Assembly (NCBI GenBank): GCA_964017195.1
Contig: OZ024900.1
Span: 28,886,441-28,950,440, forward strand
Direction: 5' to 3'
Length of the DNA stretch: 64,000 nt
DNA from: Siderastrea radians
Lineage: Eukaryota; Cnidaria; Anthozoa; Scleractinia; Rhizangiidae
Made by a program: the position numbers and the translations under genes
The notes under the pieces: model-generated
Databases searched by the model: none
Told to the model about the DNA's origin: nothing
Seen by the model: only the letters and a program-made list of their open reading frames with translations
Part shown: positions 48,253-60,727 of the stretch, one piece after another
Position numbering within the stretch: position 1 is the first letter of the stretch
How the letters are laid out: every line of letters begins with the position of its first letter

Positions 48253-48825
48253 GCGTGTCCCTTGTCAGGCCATCGTATTGAATTCCTGCGTGAAGTCAGT
48301 CATGCAGAAAAGCGCGCGCCTGTTTCTGATTGGTGGTTGCATTGACAGTTAACTTAATTGGATTACCTGAAAATTGGTGGGCGGAGATGAAAAAATGGGG
48401 GTCTTTGTAGCAGGCGTTCCCTCGTCCCTAGCTCCCAGTCCCCCATTTTTCTCACGCGTTCTCGCTCCCCTTCCACTGCCCCGTTTACGCCTGCTACGCA
48501 GGCAACTTTGTAACCGAAGGTCAGAATCGAATTCTCTACGTTTGGTGTGTCTTAAATCAAATTCTTTAAACAACATCAGCGATTTCCTTCAACTTTTTGG
48601 CAAATCTTAGGCGTTGAAATTTTCGAAGTTTTAAAAAGTAAAGCAGATGTTCATTTAGAGAGCACAACAAACAAAAATGCTCTTTTTTTTCTTTTGAAAT
48701 GTCATGAATATTCAAACAACTGGATTAACTTAACGAAATGAAACTAGGAATCTGACTTTTTTTTCTCACGTTGCTTTAGCCTTGAATTTTGATGGTTTGA
48801 CTTAAGCTCCTTTCTCGACATGCAG

Positions 48826-49110
48826 GGTGGGAAGATTTCCTTTGGACATCTGAACGCACAGCAGGACCAGTTGTTTTCAAACAACGGAAGACAAATTTGC
48901 CATTGTTTGGAAAAACAGGTAAATTGGTGAAAAAGAGTCTTTTTCCTGTGATAGTAACGGCGGAAAGGTTAGAAGTTGTCTTCTAATTCATTTTATAAAG
49001 TGTAAAAACTAAACAATAAGAAACAAACAAACAAAAATCAAACAGTATTATATCACAGAATGACACTCCTTAACAGCTTCCCGAGTACTGAGCAACACTT
49101 AAGATTTCAT
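48826..49110 (-). repeat. Inverted copy of the 43870-44170 block
   Basis: 'gggaagatttcctttggaca' and 'cacagcaggacca' match 44130-44160 in reverse. 'attttataaagtgtaaaaac' matches 43980-43993 in reverse. Confidence 0.65.
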
Positions 49111-50814
49111 TGACAGGTTTAAATTACCACAGCATTACACGACTAACACTAAAGATGTTCCTCTATGTTATCGAGTAAATTCAGTTGAGGAGCAATAACG
49201 ATTGGAAACTAAAATGTACTGATGAACCAATGAAACTCAGGCACAAAAGGTTCCAAATCAACTGTACTTAAAAAGGAAACTATCCTTAAGAAGCCAAATT
49301 GGTTGCAAGGCTGGCACTACTGTAATAGGTCAAATTTATCTTTTTGTCAGAATGCCAATTTTACAATCAGTAAGGGATTGGGTCAAGGAAGGAGCAGAAC
49401 CGTTAATTTTTCGTTGCATGGCTTCCTGCATTCAAACGCCGAATGTCCTTCACATCTACAAGTAATTTAACTATAAAATGATTTCAAAACTTCCATTCCG
49501 AAGTTTATCACTCAAAGACAATTTAAAAGCGACGAAACTGTTTTGCTATCCCATCTCAGACTAAACAGATAAAGGTTCCAACTGTTTAATTAGCTAAAGA
49601 AATAGAAGACCTTCCAACCTTTTTGTTACCACTTTTGCCGCCACCTTCAAAGAATAAAGTAGACTTTTCGGGACTTTTTCCTTATTTACCTGTTCCATCT
49701 AACAATGGCAAATTGGTCTTCCGTTGTTTGAAACCAACTTGTCCTGCTGTGCGTTTAGATGTTCAATGGAAACCTTTCCTTGACCTGCATATCGACATAG
49801 GAGTTCATTATGTCATCTGAATTCGTGGCCAAAGCAAATCGGGAAAAGTTGCATTCCATTCTATCAGGCTATTTTTTTCATTTCGTTAGTGCAGATTATA
49901 TAGATATTCATGTTAATTGAAAAACATGTATGAAAAGAGAGCATTTTTGTTGTGCTCTCTGAATGAACACCTGCTATACTTAAACTCGTTTGTGCAAATT
50001 TCCGATACCCCTTAAGATATCTGAAAAATGAAACGTCCGAACAATAAATCCGCACATTAAAATGTCCATAATCTCAAAACAGAGGACATTTTTTCTTGGA
50101 TTTGGTGAAATTGAACCTCATATCAATAGATATTCATATCTAAATCTTCTGCGCCATCTTGTTTGGGTGGAGACCTGAAATAACTATTCCTGACCGTTTT
50201 ATTTTGACTGGAATATTTTTCATTTGATTGGTGAAACAATAAATCATTGGGTTCTTTGGTTGATGTATATAATCATAAACGGTTGTTTTGATTTACTGTG
50301 GGTGTGTGAAAAATTATTAGCAAAGTTACGATCTAACTAAATCGTTCATTGTTAGGATGACTGATTTCTTCTTTTTTAAAGGAGTCGTTCATGGATCAAG
50401 AAATTCGTCCGAAAAATCGCCTGAGATAAGCCGAAAGTCAAATTGAATTGCTCATGTTTTTTTTAAAGAGGTTTTTTTTTAACACGCAAAGTGTAGAGAA
50501 TTCGATTTTGATAATCTTCGTTAACAAAGCAATTAAAGGTCCATAGTTGACGAGTGACAAAACATCTGAATCATTTATAACAGGACGCCAAAATATTGAA
50601 GTCTGAAGCACAGTAAAGTTTTCTTTTAACTCAATTGAAACTACTTGTTAATTTTCTTTTAATGTTTTGGTCTTTAGAATCCACAAGGCCGAGTTTTTTT
50701 GCTGGCTAACAGACAATCACTACCTTTGTGATTGTCTAGCTGTTGGATTGTCTGTTGGCGAACAGACAATCAGCTCCGGTCGAAAATGAAGACGTTCGGA
50801 CTGCTTATCTTAAT
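49111..50814. repeat. Mostly unassigned; direct partial copy at 49590-49850
   Basis: 49590-49850 repeats 43995-44165 directly ('ccaacctttttgttaccact', 'caacaatggc', 'gtcctgctg'). At 50710-50790 two small hairpins built on ACAGACAATC stand in tandem. No gene. Confidence 0.5.
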
Positions 50815-53630
50815 AGTCAACAAAGTGATTGCAATTGGAAAACAGCAATATTTAAGACGTATTTAAAATAAGTCAAAGGAAATTTTATTTTCCGAAGGAA
50901 ACAAGAGCGATCGATGATTCTTTCAACGAATAAACCACAGCAATTCAGCCAATCAGATTCGCGCATTTTGTATACACCACGTTGAATGTCGTTCATCCAT
51001 TGTTTATCCATGTTTGGCAAACTTCCCCCCTGATGTTTTATTGTAGTTTTCAAAATACACCACTGGTTTAGCTTAAATTCTGCCTTAAATTCATTGATGC
51101 GCTTTATTCCTTAACAAGCTGCGAAAAAACTGGTGTTGAATGCTGGACACGCAGAATTTGACTCTGTCAATAAATTACGAAAGTATTACCATTCATATTA
51201 AAGTTGTTAAGCAGTACTTTCATGTAATACTATTTGTTTTAGTTTTTTTTTTTTTAAATTTTCAAAATGAAAGATGAGGCGATCTCTCTCACCAGTCCGG
51301 GATCGTTATCAATTTTGATAACTCAGAGCAAAACAAACCATTAGCCAATCGCCTCTCAAATTTTTGTGCACGTGACGCTATTTGCGAGGCATCGGCCATA
51401 AATTCAATATGGCGGACGAATGCGAGACGATTTCGGAAAGGCTGAGAAGTAGTTACATTGTACCTTCTTCAAGTGAATTTCATGTTTATGTCACAGGAAT
51501 ATGAAAAGAACATTATTTGAGAATGGTATTACGTATTAGACGTCTCTTCCCTCCGAACGCGGCAAGCTGCCGGAGCGCGGAGACGCAGCTGTATTCGCAG
51601 GCTAAGAAATTATTTCCAAAAGCTGTGACATGAATTTCGAATACTTCATTGACCCAGCTCGATATCCTGTTAGTAGAGTCTCCTTCGATCTAGAAAAATC
51701 GGAGGAAGATTGAAGGAGACTTTGCTCGCAGGATACGACGTCAAATTTTCTCAAGCAACGACTGTTCCGAGGGAAATGACAAGTGAAGGAAGACAACGAT
51801 TATTCTATTAACAAAGCGTTTATTCATTCATTTGATTACATTTTATTTTCACAGTGTTCGCTCTGTTCTTGCTTCATTTTCTTTGCCGTGTTCATGGCAG
51901 GGAAGGTGAACGTTCATCAGTCTGTAGTAAAAACGAAATAATCACCATGAACAAATATTGCTTTCACAAACGACGATACAGCTTATACTTGTGCTTGTAT
52001 ATTGAAGTATTCTATTGCACGGGAGGTGATTGAGGCTGCAATTGCTCATGTATTTAAGACTTAATTTGCATGTGCGGAAGTTTGTTTAGAACGAAAGATA
52101 TAAGCTTAGCTCTAAAGAAGCTACAACTTTCAATTTCTTGACGAAAAAGGTCTATAGCTACACTCCGTGATGCGCAACACAACATCCTGCAACAGAATTA
52201 AACACAATAAGCCGCGGCCGGGCCGGCTAAACTTTAGAATACCCGGGCACATATTTGCATGTCATTGAATATTAAACAATTGTTTCTTTTGTATTCATAT
52301 GGCTCGTTCTTCAACGCATTGAAAGATATGTAGATAAGTGGCCAGGTATTCTAAAGTCGCTCCGAGAGCAGCTCATTAAAACCACATTTAGTCGCTTAAC
52401 AGACGATCAGATTTGGTCAAATTTAACTAAGAATAACACACAGGCACTAAGCCACAAGATATCAGAAAAAGACAGATATGAACTCGAGATCACAGTCTTA
52501 AAGATGCGACGCCTAACCTTATAAACTGCTCAATTCAGTCATCATTCAAACATCCTCCAAACTAAACCCACTACAAAAATATAAGAAGCAAAATTGGTCG
52601 AAAGATCGAGATATATCAGACGCGGCTTACAAAGACGTGAAGTAGGAGTCGTGCAGGACCTCTAATACCATTTTATAGCCGTAAGCTTAAGCTTTAAAGC
52701 TTAAATTTGTCACAGAAATTCAAACGCATCTGCGTAACAATGTCTGGGGATTACCACAAAAATCTATTTAACGAAGCATCTTAGACACGACAGATCAAGC
52801 GACGCAGTCAATAGGATCACAAAATGGCGGTTAGTGATGCAATCGGACTGCAAATCAAAATACCCCAGTGCACTTTTTAAATAAATCGTGCACAACGATA
52901 AACAAACGACAAATCGAAAGGAATAAGGTTAAAGATTACGACATAATTTTTGTGGATGCAACAAAAATCTTTAAACAACTCAAATTTAACGGCAAAGTGG
53001 AAAAACATACCTGATTTGGACGCAGAATCTGTAGTGCTCTTTCTCTTTGCGAGTAAAATTTGCTTCTTCATCGTCTGCGTTCATCCGCCATCTTTGACAC
53101 ACGTGGAGTTCATTCCTTCCCTGGCTTTCTCGAATAGAACTATTGGTATATAACCCGAGTATTGCCGAACAAATAACGAATAAAGCTGACCAAGTACGAA
53201 CATCCCCGATTTCTGAAATGGCCGCCATGTTGTGACGTAACATGGTTATCAAAATTGATAACGATCCCGGACTGCTCACTTTTGTTACCATTTTTGTCCC
53301 TACGTTTACAAAATAGACTAATATATAATATCCTCGTTTATCAAACCTCCCCCGCATGTTTTATTGTATTCTTTAGAATACACCACTTGTTTAGCGTTAA
53401 ATTCAATGATGCGCTCATTAGTTAGCAAGCTGAGTCAAAAAACTGGTGTTGAACTCTATATTTGGACTGCCAGTTTGGCAAGTATAGTCTCTATTGTTAC
53501 CATTATCCTATATCATCTGAGAAGTGTGTAAAGTCATTCAGATATCAAGGTTTTGAAGTCACCTGAAGGTAAGTTTTTTAGGCTTGTTCTCTTTTAAGAC
53601 TTTCCTGTAATACTTATGATCCTTAACAGT
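50815..53630 (-). repeat. Right arm of the large inverted repeat (interrupted)
   Basis: Inverted match to 43310-44575. It is split at 51288-53279 by a 1982-bp element; the match resumes directly after it. Removing that element and the extra left-arm block leaves both arms close to 830 bp. Confidence 0.75.
51293..53274. mobile_element. TIR element, 30-bp identical ends, CTCAC duplication
   Basis: The ends are exact inverted copies over 30 bp, beginning CAGTCCGGGATCGTTATCAA and including GTTATCAATTTTGATAAC. CTCAC stands on both sides (51288-51292 and 53275-53279). Five-base duplications and CAGT ends suggest a hAT5-like element, though a Transib-like origin is not excluded. The 1.98 kb interior has no recognisable transposase. 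A minus-strand frame from 53227 (MAAISEIGDVRTW...) ends near a donor (CAG/GTATGT) and could be a captured first exon. Confidence 0.85.
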
Positions 53631-53642
53631 AATATTTAGTTA

Positions 53643-53740
53643 AAGGCCGTTTTAATGCTAGAGACGTTTAAGTCGTCTAGACGTATTTAACGTCTCAGAC
53701 GTTAATGTCGTCTGGTATTAAAGTCTTGACAAGGCCTTTT
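53643..53740. mobile_element. Short MITE-like palindromic segment
   Basis: AAAGGCCGTTTTAATGC at the left pairs loosely with 'ggtattaaagtcttgacaag' and GGCCTTTT at the right. The middle repeats GACGT and CGTCT. Likely a decayed hairpin element. Confidence 0.4.
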
Positions 53741-54300
53741 GCAGTCAAGCTAGCTTTTCCTCGTAAAACGTTTATACTAGCACATGTAACACATTTTATT
53801 GCCCGAGTTTAGAGTTCGCCAAAATCGTGCAAAGTGAATTTACCAGCAAATTTGAGCGGGGGAGTAAAACAATGTCTTAAGTACAACATTGACAAGGGTA
53901 CAAAGCTTATTCCAGTCGAGTGAAAGATAAAGATTTATGGTCAACAGCACGTGCAAATTATACTTAACTGTGAAAAAAACACAAACAAACAAACAAACAA
54001 GGGAATTTTAAGTACCTTTTTGTTTTACATTTTTAGTGGATTTTTATTTTCGACGGATAATCTTTGTGACCCTTTTTGCTAAAGTAACAAATTAAATTAA
54101 ATCCACGGGAATGTAGATGATAGGTCATACGGCGACGTCAGAAATCTATAACCTGATAATCCCTTACATTAAACTGGAAGAAAAATTTTTGTCGCTTGTA
54201 AACGTCTTCAACGTACTCCCCCAGTTTTAGCCATCTTCTTTTTTCTTGAAGGATTATCGTCATGAGTTTCAGTTTTTCAGGCTACATTAGTAACATAGTG

Positions 54301-54663
54301 AAGAAAATTCACGCGAAGTTCTGGTAGACTTTTTCAAAAACAACCTAGGCATTGATGATGCCGAAAGTATCGAATTACAGCGTGTGCATAGGATCGGGAA
54401 ATACGACTCCGAACAGACGAAACCTCGGCAGATGATCGCGAGATTTCTCCGATATCCGGAAAGGGAGGAGGTTTTCTCAAAAGCGGGGAGGCTAAAAGGA
54501 ACGGGACTTGGAATATCTGCAGATTTGCCCAAATCTATTGTTGAAACAAGGAAGAAATTGATCAATAAATTCAAAGCGGCGAAAAAAGACGGGAAGACCG
54601 CGTTTTTCAGCAGAACGGAGCCAGACAAACTTTACATTGATGGTGTTCTAATTTCTCCTTAAG
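54301..54663 (+). pseudogene. LINE ORF1, C-terminal part
   Basis: An open frame from the truncation point to TAA at 54661 contains SIELQRVHRIGK and, later, MIARFLRYPEREEVFSKAG. This is the RNA-binding and C-terminal part of an L1-type ORF1 (transposase 22) protein. The coiled-coil N-terminal half is missing because the element is truncated. The surviving frame has no stop. Confidence 0.8.
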
Positions 54664-55128
54664 CTTATATCTACTTAGTTTAGGCGTAAATATTAGTTAC
54701 TAATCAAATCTTTACCTTCTGTTTAATCAGTATGTCTGCATATTTAGACGTTAAGATTATTTATTGATGAAATCATGCCTTTGGACTTTGAATCTAGTCG
54801 AATATTTTTTGTGTTTTCGGAGGCCCGCGTTATGCAAATTTTGCTAACCGTTGTAAGACCTAGACTATAAGCGGCGTTATTTTAACAGCTTTTGCTGGCT
54901 GCTTTCTTAAGATCTTTATTTGTTCTTTTGTGTGAATGTTCTTCGTTGTGTTAATTGATAATTGTAGTTGGATGCTTGACAAGTGCAGTAATTTTGGGCA
55001 TAAATTACCTATCATTGTCATTCAAAATCAAGCGTGTAGGTTGTACGGCAGCACCAATAGTTGTCATGAAATCACGGGAATGGATCTCGATGTGATGTTC
55101 TTTTTACGCACTTTTTTTACTTCTCTCG

Positions 55129-58100
55129 ATGGAGGGTAATAATCTCCAATTTAAACTGCTTTCCCTGAACGTTAGAGGTATTCGCACCTTTGAAAAAAAA
55201 ATGCATATTTAATTGGCTAGGAAAACAAAATGCAGATATCTATTTTCTTCAGGAAACTTATAGCACGGAGGAGTTAGAGAACCAATGGAGGAAACAATGG
55301 AGAGGAGACTTGTTCTTTGCTCATGGAACCTCGCATAGCAAAGGTACTCTTATTTTGATTAGAGAGGGTTTGGATTTTCTAATTAAATCAGTGCAAAGAG
55401 ATGAAATGGGAACTTTTATAATCCTAGATGCCTTGATCCAAGATTCCCCTTTTTTGCTGGTTAATATTTATTCACCTACAAAGCCGTGTGAACAGATCCA
55501 ATTTTTTGATAATATTGCATGTCTCATAGAAGAGAAAATGTCGCAATCAGATTATCCGGATCGTACTAGGTGGGGACTTCAATGTTACTTTTGAACCCAA
55601 CTTGGACTGCTCAGGAGGGAAGCCTTCCGTAAAGAATTCTGTTAAGAGTCTCGAAGACATCATATCGAAATATGACTTGACTGACATTTGGAGAGTAAGA
55701 AATCCGACCAAAAAACGTTTCACCTGGAGACAGAAGAATCCATTAATCCAAAGAAGACTAGATTTCTGGTTAATTAGCGACTCCCTACAGGATGACACAA
55801 ATAAGGCAGAAATTATAACTGCAATTAAAACTGATCACTCCGCAATAACACTAGACATTGATAGTATAAGTGACACAAGTCACGGTCCCTCTTTTTGGAA
55901 GTTTAATAATAGCCTTTTGGATGATGAAGTATATTTAAAATTGATAACAGACCGAATTCCTTCTTGGCTTACCGAGATTAGTTATAATCAAGACGTTAGA
56001 GTTCAGTGGGACTGGATAAAATATAACATACGGAAAGAGACTATTCAGTATAGCAAGGTAAAAGCAAAGCAACGCAGGGAAAGAATGATTATGATCGAGA
56101 ACAAATTGAAACTAGCGGAGGAAAAAGTAGCTGAAATTCCAACTATAGCAAACCAAAATGAACTTGAAAATTTGAAGATTGAGTATGAAAAGGAATATGA
56201 ATACATAACTAGAGGAGCGATCACTCGTTCACGTGCATCCTGGTATGAAAAAGGGGAGAAAAATAATAAGTACTTTCTAAACCTTGAAAGAAATAACAAG
56301 AGAAAAAGCACGATCAGGAAAGTCGAATTCGCTGATGGTAACGTAACGACAAATCCTAAAAAGATCATGGATGAGTTGTATTCTTTCTACTCAGACCTTT
56401 ACAGCGAGACAAATCAATCGGAAATCAACCAGTCTTGTCCTTTCCTGGATTTCATACCAAGACTATCTCCAGAAATGCAACAGCTTTGTGAAGGTGAACT
56501 TTCTGTTGCCGAGTGTTATAATATATTATCAACTTTTCAAAATAATAAGACACCTGGAAACGATGGTCTCACTATCGAATTCTACAGGAGCTTCTGGCCC
56601 GTTCTTGGTGAGATGTTAGTAAAAAGCCTAAATTATTCCTACAAACATGGAGAGCTTTCATCCTCACAAAAGGAAGCAGTTATTGTCCTCATAGAGAAAA
56701 AAGATCGAGATCGACGGCAAATAAAAAACTGGAGACCAATTTCTCTAATTAATGTTGACGTTAAAATTGGAACTAAAGCAATTGCTAAGAGACTGGAAAA
56801 GGTATTACCAGAAATTATACACCACAACCAGAATGCTTACGTCAAAGGAAGAACAATTTTTGATGCAGTACGTACGATTGACGATATTATTTCTCTAACA
56901 GCTTCAAAGGACATAAGCTCCCTATTAGTAGCAATTGACTTTGAGAAAGCTTTTGATTCTGTCAATTGGAATTATCTCAAAAAAACCCTCGAGAAATTTA
57001 ACTTCGGACCATCTTTTATTGCCTGGATTACTACTTTTTACTCGGATATATCTAGCAGTGTCATGAACAACGGCTTCGCAACCCAGCCCTTCAAACTCTC
57101 CCGAGGGGTTCGTCAAGGTGATCCTCTCTCTCCTTATCTCTTTATTCTTGTACTAGAAACACTAGCCATCAATATCAGAAATGATATAAAGATAGGAGGA
57201 ATCAAAATTGACAATCAAGAATTGAAATTGGTCATCTTTGCGGATGATTTAACGGTCTTTCTTAAAGACAAGGAATCTTTTTATCAGCTTTCCAATACTT
57301 TACACACATTTGGTGTGTACTCCGGCTTGAAAATGAACAAACAAAAGACAGAAGTTATGAATCTCGGTTCTTCGAGAGTCACTGCAGAGGAATTAAGTGT
57401 GGAACACATCCCTAAAGCAGTCAAAATCTTGGGGATACATTTCACCTATGATTATGCGCTTTTCCAAAGATTAAACTTGGACTCCATCGTTAAATCCTTA
57501 AAAAAGACACTAAACAGTTGGAGCTGGAGAGGTCTCACATTACTAGGTAAAATACAGGTAATTAAAACCTTTGCTATTCCAAAAATTCTATATCGTATGA
57601 GTCTCATCTGCTCGAACAAAAAATTTATCAAAGATTTAAATCAAATTTTATTTAACTTTATTTGGAAAGGTAAAGACAAAGTGAAACGTGCTACCCTGAT
57701 AAATGATATTAATGAAGGAGGCTTAAAGATGCCTCATATCGAATCCATGATTGAAGCACAAAGAATCATGTGCATCCAAAAATTTCTGGATAACTCACTA
57801 CGCTCTTGGAAGTGCATTCTAAATCACTACCTCAATAAAGTTGGAGGTAGACTCTTATTTTATTGCAACTTCGAATACTCAAAATTACCTATAGATTTAC
57901 CAAAATACTACAAGGAATGCTTGATAGCTTGGTCTCTCTTGAAAAACTCCAATCCTTCTTCTCTGGACGAAATATTCAACCAGCCAATTTGGAACAATAG
58001 GTTTATATGTATTGACAACAAATCTGTATTCAGTAGGAAACTCTTCTCTGCAGGACTTTGTAAAGTCGGAGATTTATGTGAGTTTATTGCATCAAGCCGC

Positions 58101-58871
58101 ACATAACCGAATCTCTGTTAAACGTGCTTGACTTATTTTATTTAAAATGTCTTTATCATTCCCTTCCAACGGAATGGAAAAAAGAAATGAGCAGCAATGT
58201 GACTCAGGCAGCAAACAAAACGACACCGTTTAATATTTTCGCTCAAGAAGAATTATCCTCGAAGAAGATTTATAATCTTCTCATCTCAAAAATATCTAAA
58301 CCACCAACAGCAAAAAAAGAAACTTGAAAATCAACATGCCTCAGAAACAAGCAATCTTGATTGGGAAACTATTTACACGCTCCCTTTCAAATGTGCACTT
58401 GATACAAAATCGCGGGAATTCCAGTATAAAATCCTGAATCAAATATTACCATTAAACACCTTCCTTTTCAAAATTGGCAAAACCGAGTCTCCTCTCTGTG
58501 CGTTTTGTCTTTGCAACGAGGAATGTATGTCGCACTTTTTCTTTCAATGTACCGTGATACAAAACTTTTGGAGCTCAATACAACAATTGTTTGGGAATCA
58601 CATAATTACTGAGAGTGACGTAATTCTTGGCATAACTCACCAATCAGAAGATGCTCTTTTAAACAATCATCTCATTCTACTTTCAAAACAGTATATTTAT
58701 AATTGCAAGCTAAAGGGTGTGTTACCATCTAGAGCTGTGTTCTTAACCAAAGTGAAAGCAGTTTTTGAAATGGAGCATCGGATCGCCAAAGAGAGGAATA
58801 AACTCTCTATCCATTATAAGAAATGGAACAAGCTCCTTTCCCAAGAACATCACATCCAATTTCCATTTTAA
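55129..58871 (+). pseudogene. LINE ORF2: endonuclease-reverse transcriptase, four frameshifts
   Basis: It starts at ATG 55129. The APE-type endonuclease shows LSLNVRGIRT, YFLQETYSTEE and GGDFN (in the third frame near 55570). The reverse transcriptase has AIDFEKAFDS (56931-56960), GVRQGDPLSP (about 57104-57135) and the catalytic FADD (57237-57248). The C-terminus has a C-x2-C...H-x4-C knuckle, CAFC...HFFFQC near 58498-58550. Frame changes fall in an A9 run (about 55190-55198), near 55560, near 58090 and in an A7 run (about 58305). The large central frame (55602-58106) is uninterrupted. L1/Tx1 clade by overall motif wording. Confidence 0.92.
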
Positions 58872-59210
58872 TCTTAATAGACCTGATTTTTCAACCAACC
58901 TACTTTTCTATAGCTATTTATTACTTTAAATTATTGTCATTTCTATAACAAGATTGTGACATGTAGTGCCAGTAGTAATAACAATAGTCTAAGCCTAGAG
59001 AACATGATTCCTTGCCCAACTATGAGAGCGTGTGTTGTGTGTGTGTGTAGTCTTACAGTTGGTAGTGTAAGTAATTATGTGTAGTGTTAGTTTTCGCATA
59101 AGTAGTGGCGCAAGCAATAGTATTGTATCTAGTATAATTTGTTTTTGTTTTTGTTTTTTTGTTTTTTGTAGTAGACTTGCTTTAGTATTGTACGTAGTGT
59201 GTCGGTGTTG

Positions 59211-59244
59211 TAATAAAGTTTCATTAAAAAAAAAAAAAAAAAAA
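59211..59244 (+). promoter_or_regulatory. Poly(A) signal and A tract of the LINE
   Basis: AATAAAG near 59213 is followed by 'tttcatt' and about 19 A residues. Confidence 0.8.
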
Positions 59245-59474
59245 CATAGTGTTTTTTGACTCAAGAAAAGACTGTTATTATTCCTAAACGGCTAGAAATC
59301 TCCCTATGGTGTAGTATCGTCACTTTCGCATTTTTCCACTTTTCTTTGCCTTTGGTTTGGGGACTCCTTTCGCCTAAGAAAAGGTTTCTTTCCTTTGCTA
59401 ATCTCGGGAATTATCAGCGATGTCGCTAACCCATCTCAATGTTTGTTAATTTGTGGTTTGTTATCATCTGCTTG

Positions 59475-59960
59475 TAGGCCTACTACAAAAATCCAAAAAT
59501 GTTTTAAAAATCTCCGGTTTCACCTCTAAAAATCCCATAAAAACTCCTAAAAATCTCTAAAAATCCCATGATGTTAAAAAATTGGGTGATCTGTGGTGAA
59601 AATTCCATGGCTATGGTGGGCTTTCTGCTAGCGCCCAGTCTCAGCCTAACCAACAAGCTCTGCTGAGCCCGCCATTTTGAACTCACGGACAGCAAGGAAT
59701 GCTGGATTATGGGTATAACCGCCGACCGATACAGTGAGGGGGCATCAAGGGGGGGCATCAAAAAGTTTCGTCACAATCGCTTGTGGCGACACATTTCTAA
59801 GTTTCAAGCTTTTTTGCAACAAATAAACAAAAAACCTTGAAAATATTCACCAAAACCTCTAAAAATCCCTCCAAATCTCTACAAATCTTACAGTTTTCCA
59901 AAAATCTCGTGAAGCTCTAAAAATCCCGAAAAATGTTCGGATTTTTGTAGCTAGGCCTAT
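59475..59960. mobile_element. hAT-like MITE rich in CTAAAAATCCC
   Basis: The left end TAGGCCTACTACAAAAATCC and the right end in reverse TAGGCCTAGCTACAAAAATC are near-identical. Flanks TCTGCTTG and TCTCCTTC match six of eight, as an old hAT duplication might. The interior near both ends repeats 'ctctaaaaatccc'. No gene. Confidence 0.7.
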
Positions 59961-60518
59961 CTCCTTCGCTGAATGAAAATTTAATTTTACGATTACCTTT
60001 TGCCTAAGTATAGCTTTCCTTCACTTTAGATTCCTTAACCCAAGTTTTAACTTTCCTTGCTCCTGTATGATTTATTAGAAAAAGTAATTGTTGTTAGAAG
60101 TATTTTTTTTCACTGCGCCCTGTGATTGGATAGAAAACGTCGCGCCTCTTTCTTGACTAATTAGAAGTAAAACCAAAAGCAATCGACACTCGGCACCACT
60201 ACTCGTTTTCCCGCCCTTAACGCTGGTAACATAAATTTGCTTGGAGATCTGATTGGTTCGTTGGGTTGACTGCATTTTGTTGTGATCGACTAGAGATAGG
60301 GTAACTCTAGCAAAAGGATAACCACGCCCAAAAAACCTGTGCCTCTCAAAACCGGATCGAACTCCAATTTAAATTTGTTGGCTTTAGTGAAAGAACGAAA
60401 AACTTTCAAAGGAAGAAAAAAACACGAATCGAAGAATTATCTCGGAGCAAGGAGGGAACAAGCAATACAGTCAACCAACATACTGTGTAAAGCAGGGTAA
60501 CATTTTCGTATCAGCTTT

Positions 60519-60675
60519 AAAGTGGAACCCCGATACAACGAAATGCCAAGGGACTGGCGAAATGTCTTTGTTTATAATGGAAGTTCGTTTATCGGGGTCC
60601 TTTTCCATACATATCACTATTACTGGCTGAAGAATATCGTTCGTTATACCGAGGTTTTCGTTACATAGAGGTCCG
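60519..60675. mobile_element. Pogo/Tigger-like MITE
   Basis: It begins AGTGGAACCCCGATACAACG; an inverted relative TTCGTTTATCGGGGTCC ends near 60602, and 'ttcgttacatagaggtcc' follows at 60658. This wording is typical of pogo/Tigger ends. It stops about 50 bp before the exon at 60728. Confidence 0.6.
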
Positions 60676-60727
60676 TTATTTCACGTTTCCATTGTATTTT
60701 ATTTTATTTGTTTGTTCCCTCTCTCAG

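Larger units (their letters stand above)
46155..48506. mobile_element. Composite foldback with minisatellite arms
   Basis: Outer 125-bp ends (46155-46283 and 48378-48506) are inverted copies starting TAGCCTGCGTAGCAGGCG. Flanks CTTTGTTAC and CTTTGTAAC match eight of nine. Inside are further arms: 46965-47488 and 47688-48285. The left side has about 680 bp (46284-46964) with no counterpart. The 200-bp centre is unique. ORFs here are by-products of the minisatellite. No transposase. Confidence 0.7.
54301..59242 (+). mobile_element. L1/Tx1-type LINE, 5'-truncated, with target-site duplication
   Basis: AACATAGTG stands before the element (54292-54300) and after its poly(A) (59243-59251). It contains the C-terminal part of ORF1, a near-complete ORF2 (endonuclease, reverse transcriptase, zinc-knuckle), an AATAAA near 59213 and an A tract at 59226-59244. 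The perfect duplication and A tail indicate a fairly recent insertion, yet ORF2 has four frame changes. The length of 4.9 kb is short of a full L1-type element only at the 5' side. Confidence 0.93.

Noticed and set aside
46893..48345. Lys/Arg-rich and Phe/Val-rich frames
   Set aside because: Translations of the 20-bp minisatellite arrays; 20 is not a multiple of three and the wording shifts with frame.
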